DNA of 35,955 nt from an uncultured Oscillospiraceae bacterium (lineage in GTDB: Bacteria; Bacillota; Clostridia; Oscillospirales; Oscillospiraceae). The notes below the pieces were generated by a model. It made no database searches. It had not been told where the DNA came from and saw nothing but the letters and a program-made list of their open reading frames with translations. Position 1 is the first letter of the stretch. Each line of letters starts with the position of its first letter. This document shows, piece after piece, positions 15,498 to 23,627 of the stretch. Location: assembly GCA_900754515.1 (NCBI GenBank), contig CAAEDD010000185.1:1-35955 (forward strand), read 5' to 3'. A program made the position numbers and the translations under genes.

Positions 15498-17579
15498 GTG
15501 GCTTTCGATGTGCTCTTTTCCCCAATGAATATCGGAACTATGACAGTTAAGAACAGGATCGTCATGACTGCTGCCGAGTTTAGCCTGGGCCAGGCCAGCG
15601 GCAAACCTACCCAGCGGCTTATGGACTATTACGAAGAACGGGCGAAAGGCGGCGTTGGGCTTATAATACCGGGCATCTGCCGGGTAAACGACATGGGCGG
15701 CGCCTCTACATATACCCAGCTCTCCATGAGTCATGACTACCACATTGCACCAATGGCGGAGTTTGCCCGGCGCCTGCATCGCTACGGAGCAAAGCTGGCA
15801 ATACAGCTGCACCATCCCGGAAGACAGGGCATGGCCAGCGCCACCAATTCCCTCCCCTTTGTCATTCCCATAGCTGAACGCTTTCCAGGCTTTGTGAATA
15901 CAGTTTTCAAATGTACGCCCGTAATGCTTTCCCTTGAGGAGAAAGGCATCTGCTTTTCCATGCAGGCTCCATCTAAGTGCGAGCTGTCGAAACACGGGGC
16001 AACACGTATCCATGCCATGAGCAAAATGGAGATACGAAAGCTGATCGACGACTTTATTGAAGCGGCGGTACGCTGCAAAAAGGCGGGAGTGGACGCCGTG
16101 GAGCTGCATGCCGGACACGGTTATCTTATCCAGCAGTTCCTTTCCCCCAACACCAATCTGCGTACCGACGAATACGGCGGCAGCTTTGAAAACCGCCTGC
16201 GCTTTGTCAGCGAGATAATATCCGGTATCAAAGGCCGCTGCGGAGAGGACTATCCCCTCATAGTGCGCCTGACCGCCGACGAGATGTACAGCCGGGTGGG
16301 CCAGCCCGGCAAGGGCTACGGCCTTGAGACCGGAAAAGAGATAGCCAGACGACTGGAGGCTATGGGAGTGGATGCCATCAACGTGACCAGTGCCTGTTAT
16401 GACACCTATAACTACTGGCTGGAACCCACATCCTTTGAACCAGGCTGGAGAAAGTATCTGGCGCGGGAAATCAAAAGCGTAGTGAAGATTCCGGTAATTG
16501 CTGCCAACGTGATACGGACACCGGAGCAGGCGGAACAGCAGCTGGAGGAGGGCAGCCAGGATTTTGTCGCTTCGGCAAGAGCTTTTATTTGCGACCCCCA
16601 TTGGCCGGAAAAAGCCAGCAGCGGACGCAGCAAAGAGATACGCCGCTGCATAGGATGCCTTAACTGTATCCGCTCCTTTATGACCAATGCCGGACAGGGC
16701 AGGCCCGGAGAATGCGCGCTGAATATGAGTGTCGCCCGTGAGAAAGAGTACCAATCCATGCCCAAGGACGGCGAAGGGAGAAAGGTGTTGGTTATCGGAG
16801 CAGGACCTGCCGGATTAACAGCAGCCCAGACAATGGCTCTGCGAGGCTTCGATGTGGAGCTGTTCGAAAAGAGTGAGCGGGCGGGAGGCCAGGTCATAAC
16901 TGCCTCTGCGTGCCATCTCCAGGATAAGCTCTATTGGTGCATCGAGGACCTGATGACGGCGGTGACAAAAGCCGGAGTAAAGGTCCAGCTGGGCAGGGAA
17001 CTTAGCGCCGGGGAGATTGCCGCCATGTCACCCTATGCCGTGATAATTGCCACCGGCGGCACTCCCCTGAGGCCCCGCTCAATACCAGGGCTGGACAGGA
17101 AGAATGTTTTCACGGCGCCCCAGATAATCCTTGGAGAAAAGTGTATCAGCGGCAGCCGGGTTGCTGTCATAGGCTCCGGTATGACAGGACTGGAAACCGC
17201 AGAGATCCTATGTCAGCAGGGCAATACCGTCACCGTGGTGGAGATGGCACCGGAGATAGCACCTGGAACGTGGTTCCAGCTGGTAGATGATGTGATGAGC
17301 CGCATTTCCCCCTATGGTGCGGATATCCGTACAGGCACAAAGCTGGTCTCCGTGGAGGATGGGAAGATAATAACCCAGGACACAAAAACAGGAAAGAACG
17401 GTCAGCTTGAGACGGACTATGTGGTGCTGTCTCTGGGCGTGCGCCCGGCGGACGGCCTGGCAAAAGAACTGGAGGAGCTGGGGCTTAAAAACGTGTACAG
17501 AGCCGGAGATGCCCTACACAGCGGCACTATCGCCAATGCCTGCCACAGCGCCTACGACACGGCAATGAGCATTAAATAA
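15498..17579 (+). CDS. FMN/FAD/4Fe-4S NADH:flavin oxidoreductase (old yellow enzyme, enoate-reductase type)
   Basis: 693 residues, GTG start at 15498 behind AAGGAGG. The N-terminal TIM barrel (about 1-370) carries LHHPGRQG and ELHAGHGYLIQQFLSPNTN-type old-yellow-enzyme motifs. The cluster cysteines are C384, C387, C390 and C406 (C-x2-C-x2-C-x15-C), spaced like trimethylamine dehydrogenase and enoate reductases rather than FadH. The C-terminal part holds GAGPAGLTAAQ (FAD) and GSGMTGLETAE (NAD(P)) motifs. Such enzymes (2-enoate reductase, 2,4-dienoyl-CoA reductase, BaiCD/BaiH) reduce activated C=C bonds. It is the first gene of a seven-gene operon, so a double-bond reduction is probably central to the pathway. 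The substrate is unknown. Confidence 0.92.
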   Translation: MAFDVLFSPMNIGTMTVKNRIVMTAAEFSLGQASGKPTQRLMDYYEERAKGGVGLIIPGICRVNDMGGASTYTQLSMSHDYHIAPMAEFARRLHRYGAKLAIQLHHPGRQGMASATNSLPFVIPIAERFPGFVNTVFKCTPVMLSLEEKGICFSMQAPSKCELSKHGATRIHAMSKMEIRKLIDDFIEAAVRCKKAGVDAVELHAGHGYLIQQFLSPNTNLRTDEYGGSFENRLRFVSEIISGIKGRCGEDYPLIVRLTADEMYSRVGQPGKGYGLETGKEIARRLEAMGVDAINVTSACYDTYNYWLEPTSFEPGWRKYLAREIKSVVKIPVIAANVIRTPEQAEQQLEEGSQDFVASARAFICDPHWPEKASSGRSKEIRRCIGCLNCIRSFMTNAGQGRPGECALNMSVAREKEYQSMPKDGEGRKVLVIGAGPAGLTAAQTMALRGFDVELFEKSERAGGQVITASACHLQDKLYWCIEDLMTAVTKAGVKVQLGRELSAGEIAAMSPYAVIIATGGTPLRPRSIPGLDRKNVFTAPQIILGEKCISGSRVAVIGSGMTGLETAEILCQQGNTVTVVEMAPEIAPGTWFQLVDDVMSRISPYGADIRTGTKLVSVEDGKIITQDTKTGKNGQLETDYVVLSLGVRPADGLAKELEELGLKNVYRAGDALHSGTIANACHSAYDTAMSIK

Positions 17580-17607
17580 ATAAAAATCAGAAAGAGAGGG
17601 AAGCACC

Positions 17608-18447
17608 ATGATCAGCGGAAAACGCATCGTTATTACCGGCGGAACCAGCGGAATCGGAAAAGCCCTTCTCAATATCCTGTCCGGTGGGGAGGGCAACACG
17701 GTAATTGCTGCTGCCAGAAGCGCAGCCAAGCTCAGCGGCTACAGGGATAACGTGGTTCCCTTTGCCTGTGACCTGAGCACAAAGGAGGGCGTGGATGCCC
17801 TGTTTGAAATGGTGGAACAGACCTTTGACAAGGCGGACATTTTTATTGCCAATGCAGGAGCACCCTATTATGAAAAATTTGATTATGTAAACTGGAATCG
17901 GGTGGAATCTATATTTGAGCTGAATACCATTTCACCCATTTATACCTACGCCAGATATCTGGAGCACTTGAATGGCCGGGAGGGGCAGCTGGCCTTCACC
18001 ATCTCCGCCATGGGGGAGATGGCCCTGCCGGGCTACGCCTTGTATGCCGCCAGCAAATTTGCCATGAAAGGTTTTCAGCAGGCAGTACGCCTGGAGGCAC
18101 CGGAAAATCTGAAAATAACCTGCATTTACCCCGTATCCACGGAGACAAATTTCTTTAATGTGGGAGGCAACGGGGTAAAAATGGAGAAGCCTTTCCCGGT
18201 ACAGTCACCTGAGGCTGTGGCCAGGGCCGCGGTTAGGGCAATTGAAAAAGGCAGAAAGAGCGTTTACCCATGCCCCATATATCTGCCATCTAGGACACTG
18301 ATGAATGTACTGCCCTTTATACGCAGCATTTATCTGAAAAATGAGCAGTGCAGACTTATGCGTTTTTTGGAGTTCAAGAAGCAACTGGTATGCGGCTGCA
18401 TAGAAAAATGCAAAGGAACGGAAAACAATGTTGGAGAAACAGGATAA
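17608..18447 (+). CDS. SDR-family NAD(P)-dependent oxidoreductase
   Basis: 279 residues, ATG 17608 behind GAGAGGGAAG. Cofactor motif TGGTSGIG at 10-17, NAG at 82-84, catalytic S133, Y146 and K150 (YAASK). The C-terminal third is longer than in classical SDRs and ends in a hydrophobic then basic tail (PSRTLMNVLPFIRSIYLKN, about 225-245), which resembles 3-ketosphinganine reductase or membrane-lipid SDRs and may touch the membrane. It probably interconverts a hydroxyl and a ketone on the hydrophobic substrate of the operon. Its end overlaps the TetR gene by 20 bases. Confidence 0.9.
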   Translation: MISGKRIVITGGTSGIGKALLNILSGGEGNTVIAAARSAAKLSGYRDNVVPFACDLSTKEGVDALFEMVEQTFDKADIFIANAGAPYYEKFDYVNWNRVESIFELNTISPIYTYARYLEHLNGREGQLAFTISAMGEMALPGYALYAASKFAMKGFQQAVRLEAPENLKITCIYPVSTETNFFNVGGNGVKMEKPFPVQSPEAVARAAVRAIEKGRKSVYPCPIYLPSRTLMNVLPFIRSIYLKNEQCRLMRFLEFKKQLVCGCIEKCKGTENNVGETG

Positions 18448-18976
18448 TCTCAGCACTAAGCAAACCATAGAAAACGCACTCATTGCGTTGATGAGGGAGC
18501 GGGCCTATAGTGACATTTCAGCCTCGGCTCTTGCCAGGCGGGCAGGACTTTCCCGGCAGGGATTCTACCTGCACTTCAAAGGCAAGGACGATGTACTGCT
18601 GAGCTATATGCTGCGCCTGTTTTCCGAGCTCATGGATTCGGTAAGCAAAGCCGGGGCCACTACGGTGGATGAGCTGGTGGCTACATACACGGCGGAGGTA
18701 CGGCGGCGCAAGGACACTCTGCGCCTGCTGGCAATCAATGATCTGGGGGTATCTTTGAACTATGCTTTCGTGAGGGAGCTGAACAAGCGCCCGCCTGTGC
18801 TGAACTGCCAGCGGGAGCCGAAAGACGAAAACGAACTGCGGTATATCAATACATTCTGGGTCTCAGCCTTTATCGCTGTTTATACCCAGTGGCTGGCGGA
18901 TGGGATGAAAATGCCGGAGGCAGAACTGAACACTATTTTGACCGACATAATGAAGGGAGATTATTTCAGAACCTAA
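18428..18976 (+). CDS. TetR/AcrR-family transcriptional regulator
   Basis: 182 residues, ATG 18428 behind AAGGAACGG. The N-terminal HTH (about 10-57) contains SDISASALARRAGLSRQGFYLHFKGKDDVLLSYM, the usual TetR recognition helix and 'FY.HF.. K' signature. The C-terminal helical domain would bind the ligand. Because it lies inside the operon and overlaps the SDR gene, it most likely represses its own operon through the palindrome at 15413-15440. The ligand is probably the pathway substrate. Confidence 0.93.
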   Translation: MLEKQDNLSTKQTIENALIALMRERAYSDISASALARRAGLSRQGFYLHFKGKDDVLLSYMLRLFSELMDSVSKAGATTVDELVATYTAEVRRRKDTLRLLAINDLGVSLNYAFVRELNKRPPVLNCQREPKDENELRYINTFWVSAFIAVYTQWLADGMKMPEAELNTILTDIMKGDYFRT

Positions 18977-19000
18977 TTTCATGTAAAGGAGGATGGCTAA

Positions 19001-20137
19001 ATGGCAAACATAAGCGACAGACAGAGAAATCATTTTATGCTTCGCAACAAGCTGGCCAAACGGGGATACGACTGGTGGTGGCACTCCTTCACAGCGGAGG
19101 ATGCTGAGACCGGAGAGGAAAAGCCGTTTTTCATTGAATATTTTACCTGTAATCCCGGACTTGCCGAGGACAAACCGGTGCTGGGCCAACATCCAGACCG
19201 TAAAACCGACGGGAAAAAGCCTTCCTATCTGATGGTAAAAGTCGGTTGGTGGGGGGAAGACGCCGGACAGCTCCACCGCTTTTTCCCCTGGAAAGAAGTT
19301 CAGCTTCCCTATGATACGAACCTCAGCCTTACGGCGGGGGACTGCGGATGTTCCGAGACGAGAATGTACGGCAGAGTAAGTATAAGCCCGAAGGAGGCGG
19401 AGGAACACCCGGAGTATATGTGCAACAGCGGCGAGATGAGCTGGGATATAGAAATCGACAAGCAGGTGGCCTTTCATGTTGGCTATGGAGCGTCAAAGTT
19501 TTTCCAGCGCCTGAACGCCTTCGAGATGTTCTGGCACGCCGAAGGAATGAAGACAAAGTACAAGGGCAGCATTACTCTCAACGGCAGAAAATACCTGGTG
19601 AAGCCGGAAACCTGCTACGGATATGCGGACAAGAACTGGGGCGGAGATTTTACATCTCCATGGGTGTGGCTATCCAGCAACAATCTGTACAGCCGAAAAA
19701 CCGGAAAGCAGCTGCACAACAGTGTCTTTGACATAGGGGGCGGACGGCCAAAAATACTTTTCATTGCACTGAACCGCAAGCTGCTGTCGGACTTCTGGTA
19801 TGAGGGTAAGAGCTATGAGTTCAACTTCTCCAAATTCTGGACCGTGTGCCGCACAAAGTTTGACTGCCAGGAGACTGATACGGAAATACTGTGGCATGTT
19901 CGTCAGGAGACACTGAAATATATCATGGATACAAAGATACGCTGTTTTAAAAAGGATATGCTGCTTATAAATTATGAAGCCCCCAACGGGAAAAAGCTCC
20001 ATAACCGCCTATGGAACGGGGGCAATGGCACCGGTGTTATTGAGCTGTATGAAAAGCACGGCGGTAAAGCTGAGCTGATAGATACGGTGGACGCCAGAAA
20101 TGTTGGCTGCGAATACGGAGAATACGACAAGGCATGA
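19001..20137 (+). CDS. Tocopherol-cyclase-like / CrtC-AttH-like lipocalin-fold protein
   Basis: 378 residues, ATG 19001 behind AAAGGAGG. It is rich in aromatic residues and beta strands, with no signal peptide. GYDWWWHSF (about 22-30), FFIEYFTCNPG (43-53) and CYGYADKNWGGDFTSPWVWLSSNNLYS (205-231) resemble the tocopherol cyclase family and the wider CrtC/AttH two-lipocalin fold; the K-N-W-G motif (211-214) is its hallmark. Known relatives cyclise or hydrate hydrophobic isoprenoid or lipid double bonds. Its function here is unknown; a lipid-binding hydratase, cyclase or isomerase is a reasonable inference. It ends within the start of the AOR gene (ATGA overlap), so both are made together. Confidence 0.6.
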   Translation: MANISDRQRNHFMLRNKLAKRGYDWWWHSFTAEDAETGEEKPFFIEYFTCNPGLAEDKPVLGQHPDRKTDGKKPSYLMVKVGWWGEDAGQLHRFFPWKEVQLPYDTNLSLTAGDCGCSETRMYGRVSISPKEAEEHPEYMCNSGEMSWDIEIDKQVAFHVGYGASKFFQRLNAFEMFWHAEGMKTKYKGSITLNGRKYLVKPETCYGYADKNWGGDFTSPWVWLSSNNLYSRKTGKQLHNSVFDIGGGRPKILFIALNRKLLSDFWYEGKSYEFNFSKFWTVCRTKFDCQETDTEILWHVRQETLKYIMDTKIRCFKKDMLLINYEAPNGKKLHNRLWNGGNGTGVIELYEKHGGKAELIDTVDARNVGCEYGEYDKA

Positions 20138-22113
20138 AATCATGTTTGGGAAAAGTCCTGCGGGTGGATCTCTCCACGGGCATCGTTAAAAGTGAAAAAA
20201 TTCCAGATGAAATTTATGACGCCGTGCTATCAGGAAAGGGCCTTGCCGCCTGGTATCTTCTGAAAAACATACCGGCAGGGGCGGACCCTCTTGGCCCGGA
20301 CAATATACTCTGCTTCGCCTCCGGAGCGCTGACAGGTACCGGGGCGCTGCTCTGCGGCCGCTGGACGGTGGCCTGCAAGAGCCCGCTCACCGGGGGCTGG
20401 GGGGATGCTAACTGCGGCGGGGGATTTTCCCCGGCAATAAAACAGTGCGGCTATGACGCCATACTCTTTTCAGGTATCTCACCAAAGCCTGTGTACCTCT
20501 ACTGTGACAACCGGGGTGCCGAGCTGCGGGATGCCTCGGACTACTGGGGCATGGATGCAGTGGAGGCGGAGGAAAGGCTCCACGCCCAGCTGGACATTCC
20601 GGGAAAGAAGCGCCCGTGCATTGCCCTTATCGGCCCGGCGGGGGAAAAGCTCTCCCTCATTTCCGGCATCTGCAATGAGGCAGGGCGTATTGCCGCCCGC
20701 AGCGGTGTTGGGGCCGTCATGGGCAGCAAGCGGCTGAAGGCCGTGGTGCTCTCCGGCTCCCGGCCGATGCCCTGCGGCAACAGGGCTGAAGTCATGAAGC
20801 TGTCGGAAGAACTGGCGGGGAAAATATCCAGGATGAGCCTGCCCTCAGGGATGGGAGGTATGCTTGGCTTCGGAGGAACCATGTTGGGCCGCCTGCCGTC
20901 CATGCCTATGGACGGCGCTCTGACCAGCCTGATTTTTCGGGAGTGGGGTACTCCATCCAATACTCCAATGGCTATTACCAGCGGTGACGGGCCAATAAAG
21001 AACTGGGCAGGGACTCCGGCGGATGCAAGGGGCATGACCAGTATTTATAACCCGGACAAGATAAACCGTATGGAAGAACACAAGTACCACTGTTATTCCT
21101 GTCCCCTTGGCTGCGGCGGAAAGTTGAATATCAAGAAGATACGTTATCAGGGCTTTGACGAGACCCATAAGCCGGAGTACGAGACTATTGAGGCCTTCGG
21201 ACCTTTGTGCATGAACAGGGATTTTGACTCAGTGCTGTATATAAACGAGCTTTTGAACCGTGGCGGGATGGACAGTATATCTGCCGGAAACACAGTGGCC
21301 TGGGCCATAGAGTGTTATGAAAAGGGCATTATAGGCCCTGAGCAGACGGATGGGCTGGAGCTGAGCTGGGGTAACGCACCGGCAATTATTGAGCTGGTAA
21401 AAAAGATGATAGCCCGGGATGGCTTCGGCAATTACTTGGCTGACGGGGTGAAGCGGGCCGCAGAAAAATTTGGCGGCAAGGAATATGCCATGCATGTAGG
21501 AGGCCAGGAGCCGGGTATGCATGATACGCGAAATGATCCTCAGCTGGCGGTGCACATGGTGGCCGAGCCTGCACCGGGCAAACACACCATAGGCATGGGT
21601 ATACAATACGGGGCCATGTCCCTGTGCGATATCTGCTCCTGGGCTCCGCCGGCGAGAGTACACAGCAAGGCGGAGGATCTGCTGCCGTCTGAGGAAATGG
21701 CCCTTATCTCCAAGGCAAACGCATGCTACTCCATGCTCACCGACGCTGCCGGCGGCTGCTACTACGGGGAGATGATGGGCGTACACATGTGGAAACTCAT
21801 TGAATATCTCAACGCAGCGGCGGACTGGAACCATGACGGGGATCACTACATGGAAATAGGGGCCAGAATACAGACTCTTAGGCAGCTGTTCAACATAAAG
21901 CAAGGCTATTCCCCCGCTGCAGTGGTGCTGCCCAAGCGTATGGCGGGAGAGCCGCCCCTGGAAAAAGGCCCACTGAAAGGGGTGCGCCTGCGCAACAAGG
22001 AACAGGTCTCCATGCACTGGAAGGTCTTTGGATGGGACGAAAAAACCGGTGAGCCTTTGCCAGAGACTTTGGAAGAGCTGGGCATAAACCGGCTTATGGA
22101 GGTAGAGCCATGA
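20134..22113 (+). CDS. aor: Tungsten-type aldehyde:ferredoxin oxidoreductase
   Basis: 659 residues, starting in the four-base overlap with the previous gene. The N-terminal domain has the AOR opening (CLGKVLRVDLSTG, SGKGLAAWYLL) and the GGWGDANCGGGFSPAIKQCGYDAI-type pterin region. Cluster cysteines are C320, C323 and C327 (CYSCPLGC); C498 or C501 (LCDIC) matches the fourth ligand of the archaeal enzyme. AORs interconvert aldehydes and carboxylic acids with ferredoxin, using a bis-pterin tungsten (or molybdenum) cofactor. A ferredoxin and MoaD-like gene follow directly. The substrate may be a fatty or aromatic acid or aldehyde of the pathway, or an unusual reaction. I see no break. Confidence 0.95.
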   Translation: MKSCLGKVLRVDLSTGIVKSEKIPDEIYDAVLSGKGLAAWYLLKNIPAGADPLGPDNILCFASGALTGTGALLCGRWTVACKSPLTGGWGDANCGGGFSPAIKQCGYDAILFSGISPKPVYLYCDNRGAELRDASDYWGMDAVEAEERLHAQLDIPGKKRPCIALIGPAGEKLSLISGICNEAGRIAARSGVGAVMGSKRLKAVVLSGSRPMPCGNRAEVMKLSEELAGKISRMSLPSGMGGMLGFGGTMLGRLPSMPMDGALTSLIFREWGTPSNTPMAITSGDGPIKNWAGTPADARGMTSIYNPDKINRMEEHKYHCYSCPLGCGGKLNIKKIRYQGFDETHKPEYETIEAFGPLCMNRDFDSVLYINELLNRGGMDSISAGNTVAWAIECYEKGIIGPEQTDGLELSWGNAPAIIELVKKMIARDGFGNYLADGVKRAAEKFGGKEYAMHVGGQEPGMHDTRNDPQLAVHMVAEPAPGKHTIGMGIQYGAMSLCDICSWAPPARVHSKAEDLLPSEEMALISKANACYSMLTDAAGGCYYGEMMGVHMWKLIEYLNAAADWNHDGDHYMEIGARIQTLRQLFNIKQGYSPAAVVLPKRMAGEPPLEKGPLKGVRLRNKEQVSMHWKVFGWDEKTGEPLPETLEELGINRLMEVEP

Positions 22114-22328
22114 TTAAGAAAAAGCCGGTTTTCCACAGGGAGCACTGCGAGAGCTGCCGTATATGCATGCAGGCTTGCCCCGTGTCCTGCATTTCCATGA
22201 CTCAGCCGGGAAAGCATGGGAAATACAGAAACGTATTTCCGGAGATAAACCTGGAAAACTGCATCGGCTGCGGCCAGTGCGCCTCAGCCTGCCCCATGAA
22301 ATGCATAGTGATGGAGGAGCGGCAATGA
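22110..22328 (+). CDS. 2[4Fe-4S] ferredoxin
   Basis: 72 residues, ATG 22110 overlapping the AOR stop. Two complete C-x2-C-x2-C-x3-C-P motifs are present (HCESCRICMQACP at about 12-24 and NCIGCGQCASACP at about 50-62), each followed by a further Cys. It is probably the electron partner of the AOR and perhaps of the enoate reductase. It overlaps the MoaD gene by four bases. Confidence 0.94.
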   Translation: MIKKKPVFHREHCESCRICMQACPVSCISMTQPGKHGKYRNVFPEINLENCIGCGQCASACPMKCIVMEERQ

Positions 22329-22558
22329 GGGTAAAGGTATTTCCTCCCCACGGCTGTGACAGAAGTATGCTGGATGAGCGCTGCTGGATGGAAGTGCCGG
22401 AGGGGACGACAGTATCTGATTTGCTGCGGCGTATCCGCTGCAGCAAGCTTAAGGCAAAGCTGCTGCTGGTGAGTGTAAACGGCGTGCGTGCACCGCTGAA
22501 CACAAAGCTGCGGGACGGGGATATAGTGGGCTTTTTTTCCCTGGCCACCGGGGGCTGA
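22325..22558 (+). CDS. MoaD/ThiS-family sulfur carrier protein
   Basis: 77 residues from ATG 22325 within the ATGA that ends the ferredoxin gene; a longer in-frame start at 22163 would run through the ferredoxin and is rejected. The beta-grasp pattern is visible (EVPEGTTVSDLLRRI, LLVSVNGVRAPLNTKLRDGDIVGFFSLATGG) and the C-terminus is the essential Gly-Gly. Such proteins donate sulfur to molybdopterin. Its position after the AOR suggests a dedicated carrier for the tungsten pterin cofactor. Confidence 0.88.
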   Translation: MRVKVFPPHGCDRSMLDERCWMEVPEGTTVSDLLRRIRCSKLKAKLLLVSVNGVRAPLNTKLRDGDIVGFFSLATGG

Positions 22559-22604
22559 ATAATAATACGGAATGTCCGCCCGGATACGGCTGCGGCGTAA
22601 AAAG

Positions 22605-22641
22605 GGAGAGGCTTGCGATTCGGCAGGCCTCTCCTTTAAAT
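22605..22641. terminator. Bidirectional terminator between the two convergent operons
   Basis: GGAGAGGCTTGC (22605-22616) pairs with GCAGGCCTCTCC (22623-22634) with one wobble. On the plus strand TTTAAATCTTT follows, on the minus strand CTTTTTA. It separates the AOR operon from the acyl-ACP operon. Confidence 0.85.
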
Positions 22642-22665
22642 CTTTATATATGAAGCTTTTCGGTA

Positions 22666-23379
22666 CTAGCGGCGGTAATCCATCCGTATTCTGAAAGCGT
22701 CTTTTTCGGCGGAACCGCAAAAATAATATTCATCTCCGTTTTCTCGCCAGCCCACAGTCACTCTGTCACTCAGACGGAGTTCTCCAGCGTACTCGGCGGA
22801 TATAAGAGCGGGAGTGTCCCCACGGGCGGCGGCAGGACACAGATCCTCCGCCAGGTCGTAATAGCGTGTGTTGTTCATATGCCCGTTCAAATCCACGTAG
22901 CTGAAGGGAACATGAAAAATATAGCGCCGGTCCGTCTCCTGACGGGAAACAGGGGAAGGCAGAGGCGGCTCGTTCCCGGTGACTACCCCCTCTATGCTGA
23001 CGCCGCAGCTCTCAGGGAAAACCAGTTTGCGGCTGGCGTTGTCTACCAGGGTCCATACGGCGCTGGCCGTGACCAGGCAGCGGCCGGAGGAGTCCAGCAG
23101 ACGGAAGTAACGGGGGAAGAGAACATGCATGGTCTTTCCGGGCCAGCTTTCCAATATTATCTCCTCGTCATATTCCGGCATTCGCTCGATACGGGCCTGC
23201 TGCATGGTGACTACCCAGAGTATACCTTTATCCAAAGTCAGGGCCCGGCCGGCCCCAAGCTGCTCCGTGTGGTGGATGGCGGCTTCCTGCATGAACTCAA
23301 AGAGCCGGGAGGTACGCAGAGTGCGGTACATATTCACATCCCTGCTGGCCAACACAACTTTTTTCCGATATATGCTCAT
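22666..23379 (-). CDS. Acyl-ACP thioesterase
   Basis: 237 residues with the double hot-dog fold of PF01643 (bacterial relatives of plant FatA/FatB). The first half contains GILWVVTMQQARIERMPEYDEEIILESWP; the second has HVPFSYVDLNGHMNNTRYYDLAEDL, where D163, N165 and H167 match the catalytic Asp/Asn/His of the family. It hydrolyses acyl-ACP to a free acid. It starts inside the end of the ACP gene (four-base overlap), so its substrate is almost certainly carried by that ACP. It is the last gene of the six-gene leftward operon. Confidence 0.9.
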   Translation of the reverse strand: MSIYRKKVVLASRDVNMYRTLRTSRLFEFMQEAAIHHTEQLGAGRALTLDKGILWVVTMQQARIERMPEYDEEIILESWPGKTMHVLFPRYFRLLDSSGRCLVTASAVWTLVDNASRKLVFPESCGVSIEGVVTGNEPPLPSPVSRQETDRRYIFHVPFSYVDLNGHMNNTRYYDLAEDLCPAAARGDTPALISAEYAGELRLSDRVTVGWRENGDEYYFCGSAEKDAFRIRMDYRR

Positions 23380-23624
23380 TTGTCCAGCCGTTTCATGATG
23401 GCATCTACCACATCACCCAGCGTGGAGAGCTTCTGCCATTGACGCTCAGGTATGTGCACATCAAAGAGAGCCTCCAGACGGCAGATTATAAGGATAAAGC
23501 CCATGGAGTCTATGGCCATGTCGTTGTTGACCACACTGTCCTCGCGCAGCTCCACGTCCCCAAGCTCCGGTGCGCAGTCACGAATTACCTTAATGGTTTT
23601 TTCCAGTACTTCTTCTCTAGTCAT
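23376..23624 (-). CDS. Dedicated acyl carrier protein
   Basis: 82 residues. The phosphopantetheine site is the DSM motif at 39-41 (S40) within NNDMAIDSMGFILIICRLE. It differs from a housekeeping AcpP (usually DSLD) and lies between an acyl-activating ligase and a thioesterase, so it is likely a pathway-specific carrier. Three bases separate it from the ligase gene, and it overlaps the thioesterase gene. Confidence 0.92.
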   Translation of the reverse strand: MTREEVLEKTIKVIRDCAPELGDVELREDSVVNNDMAIDSMGFILIICRLEALFDVHIPERQWQKLSTLGDVVDAIMKRLDK

Positions 23625-23627
23625 ATT

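Noticed and set aside
15498..18447. Bile-acid-inducible (bai) operon
   Set aside because: An enoate reductase and an SDR recall BaiCD/BaiA, but no BaiB, BaiE, BaiF or BaiG counterparts are in this operon. Steroid reduction remains possible but unproven.
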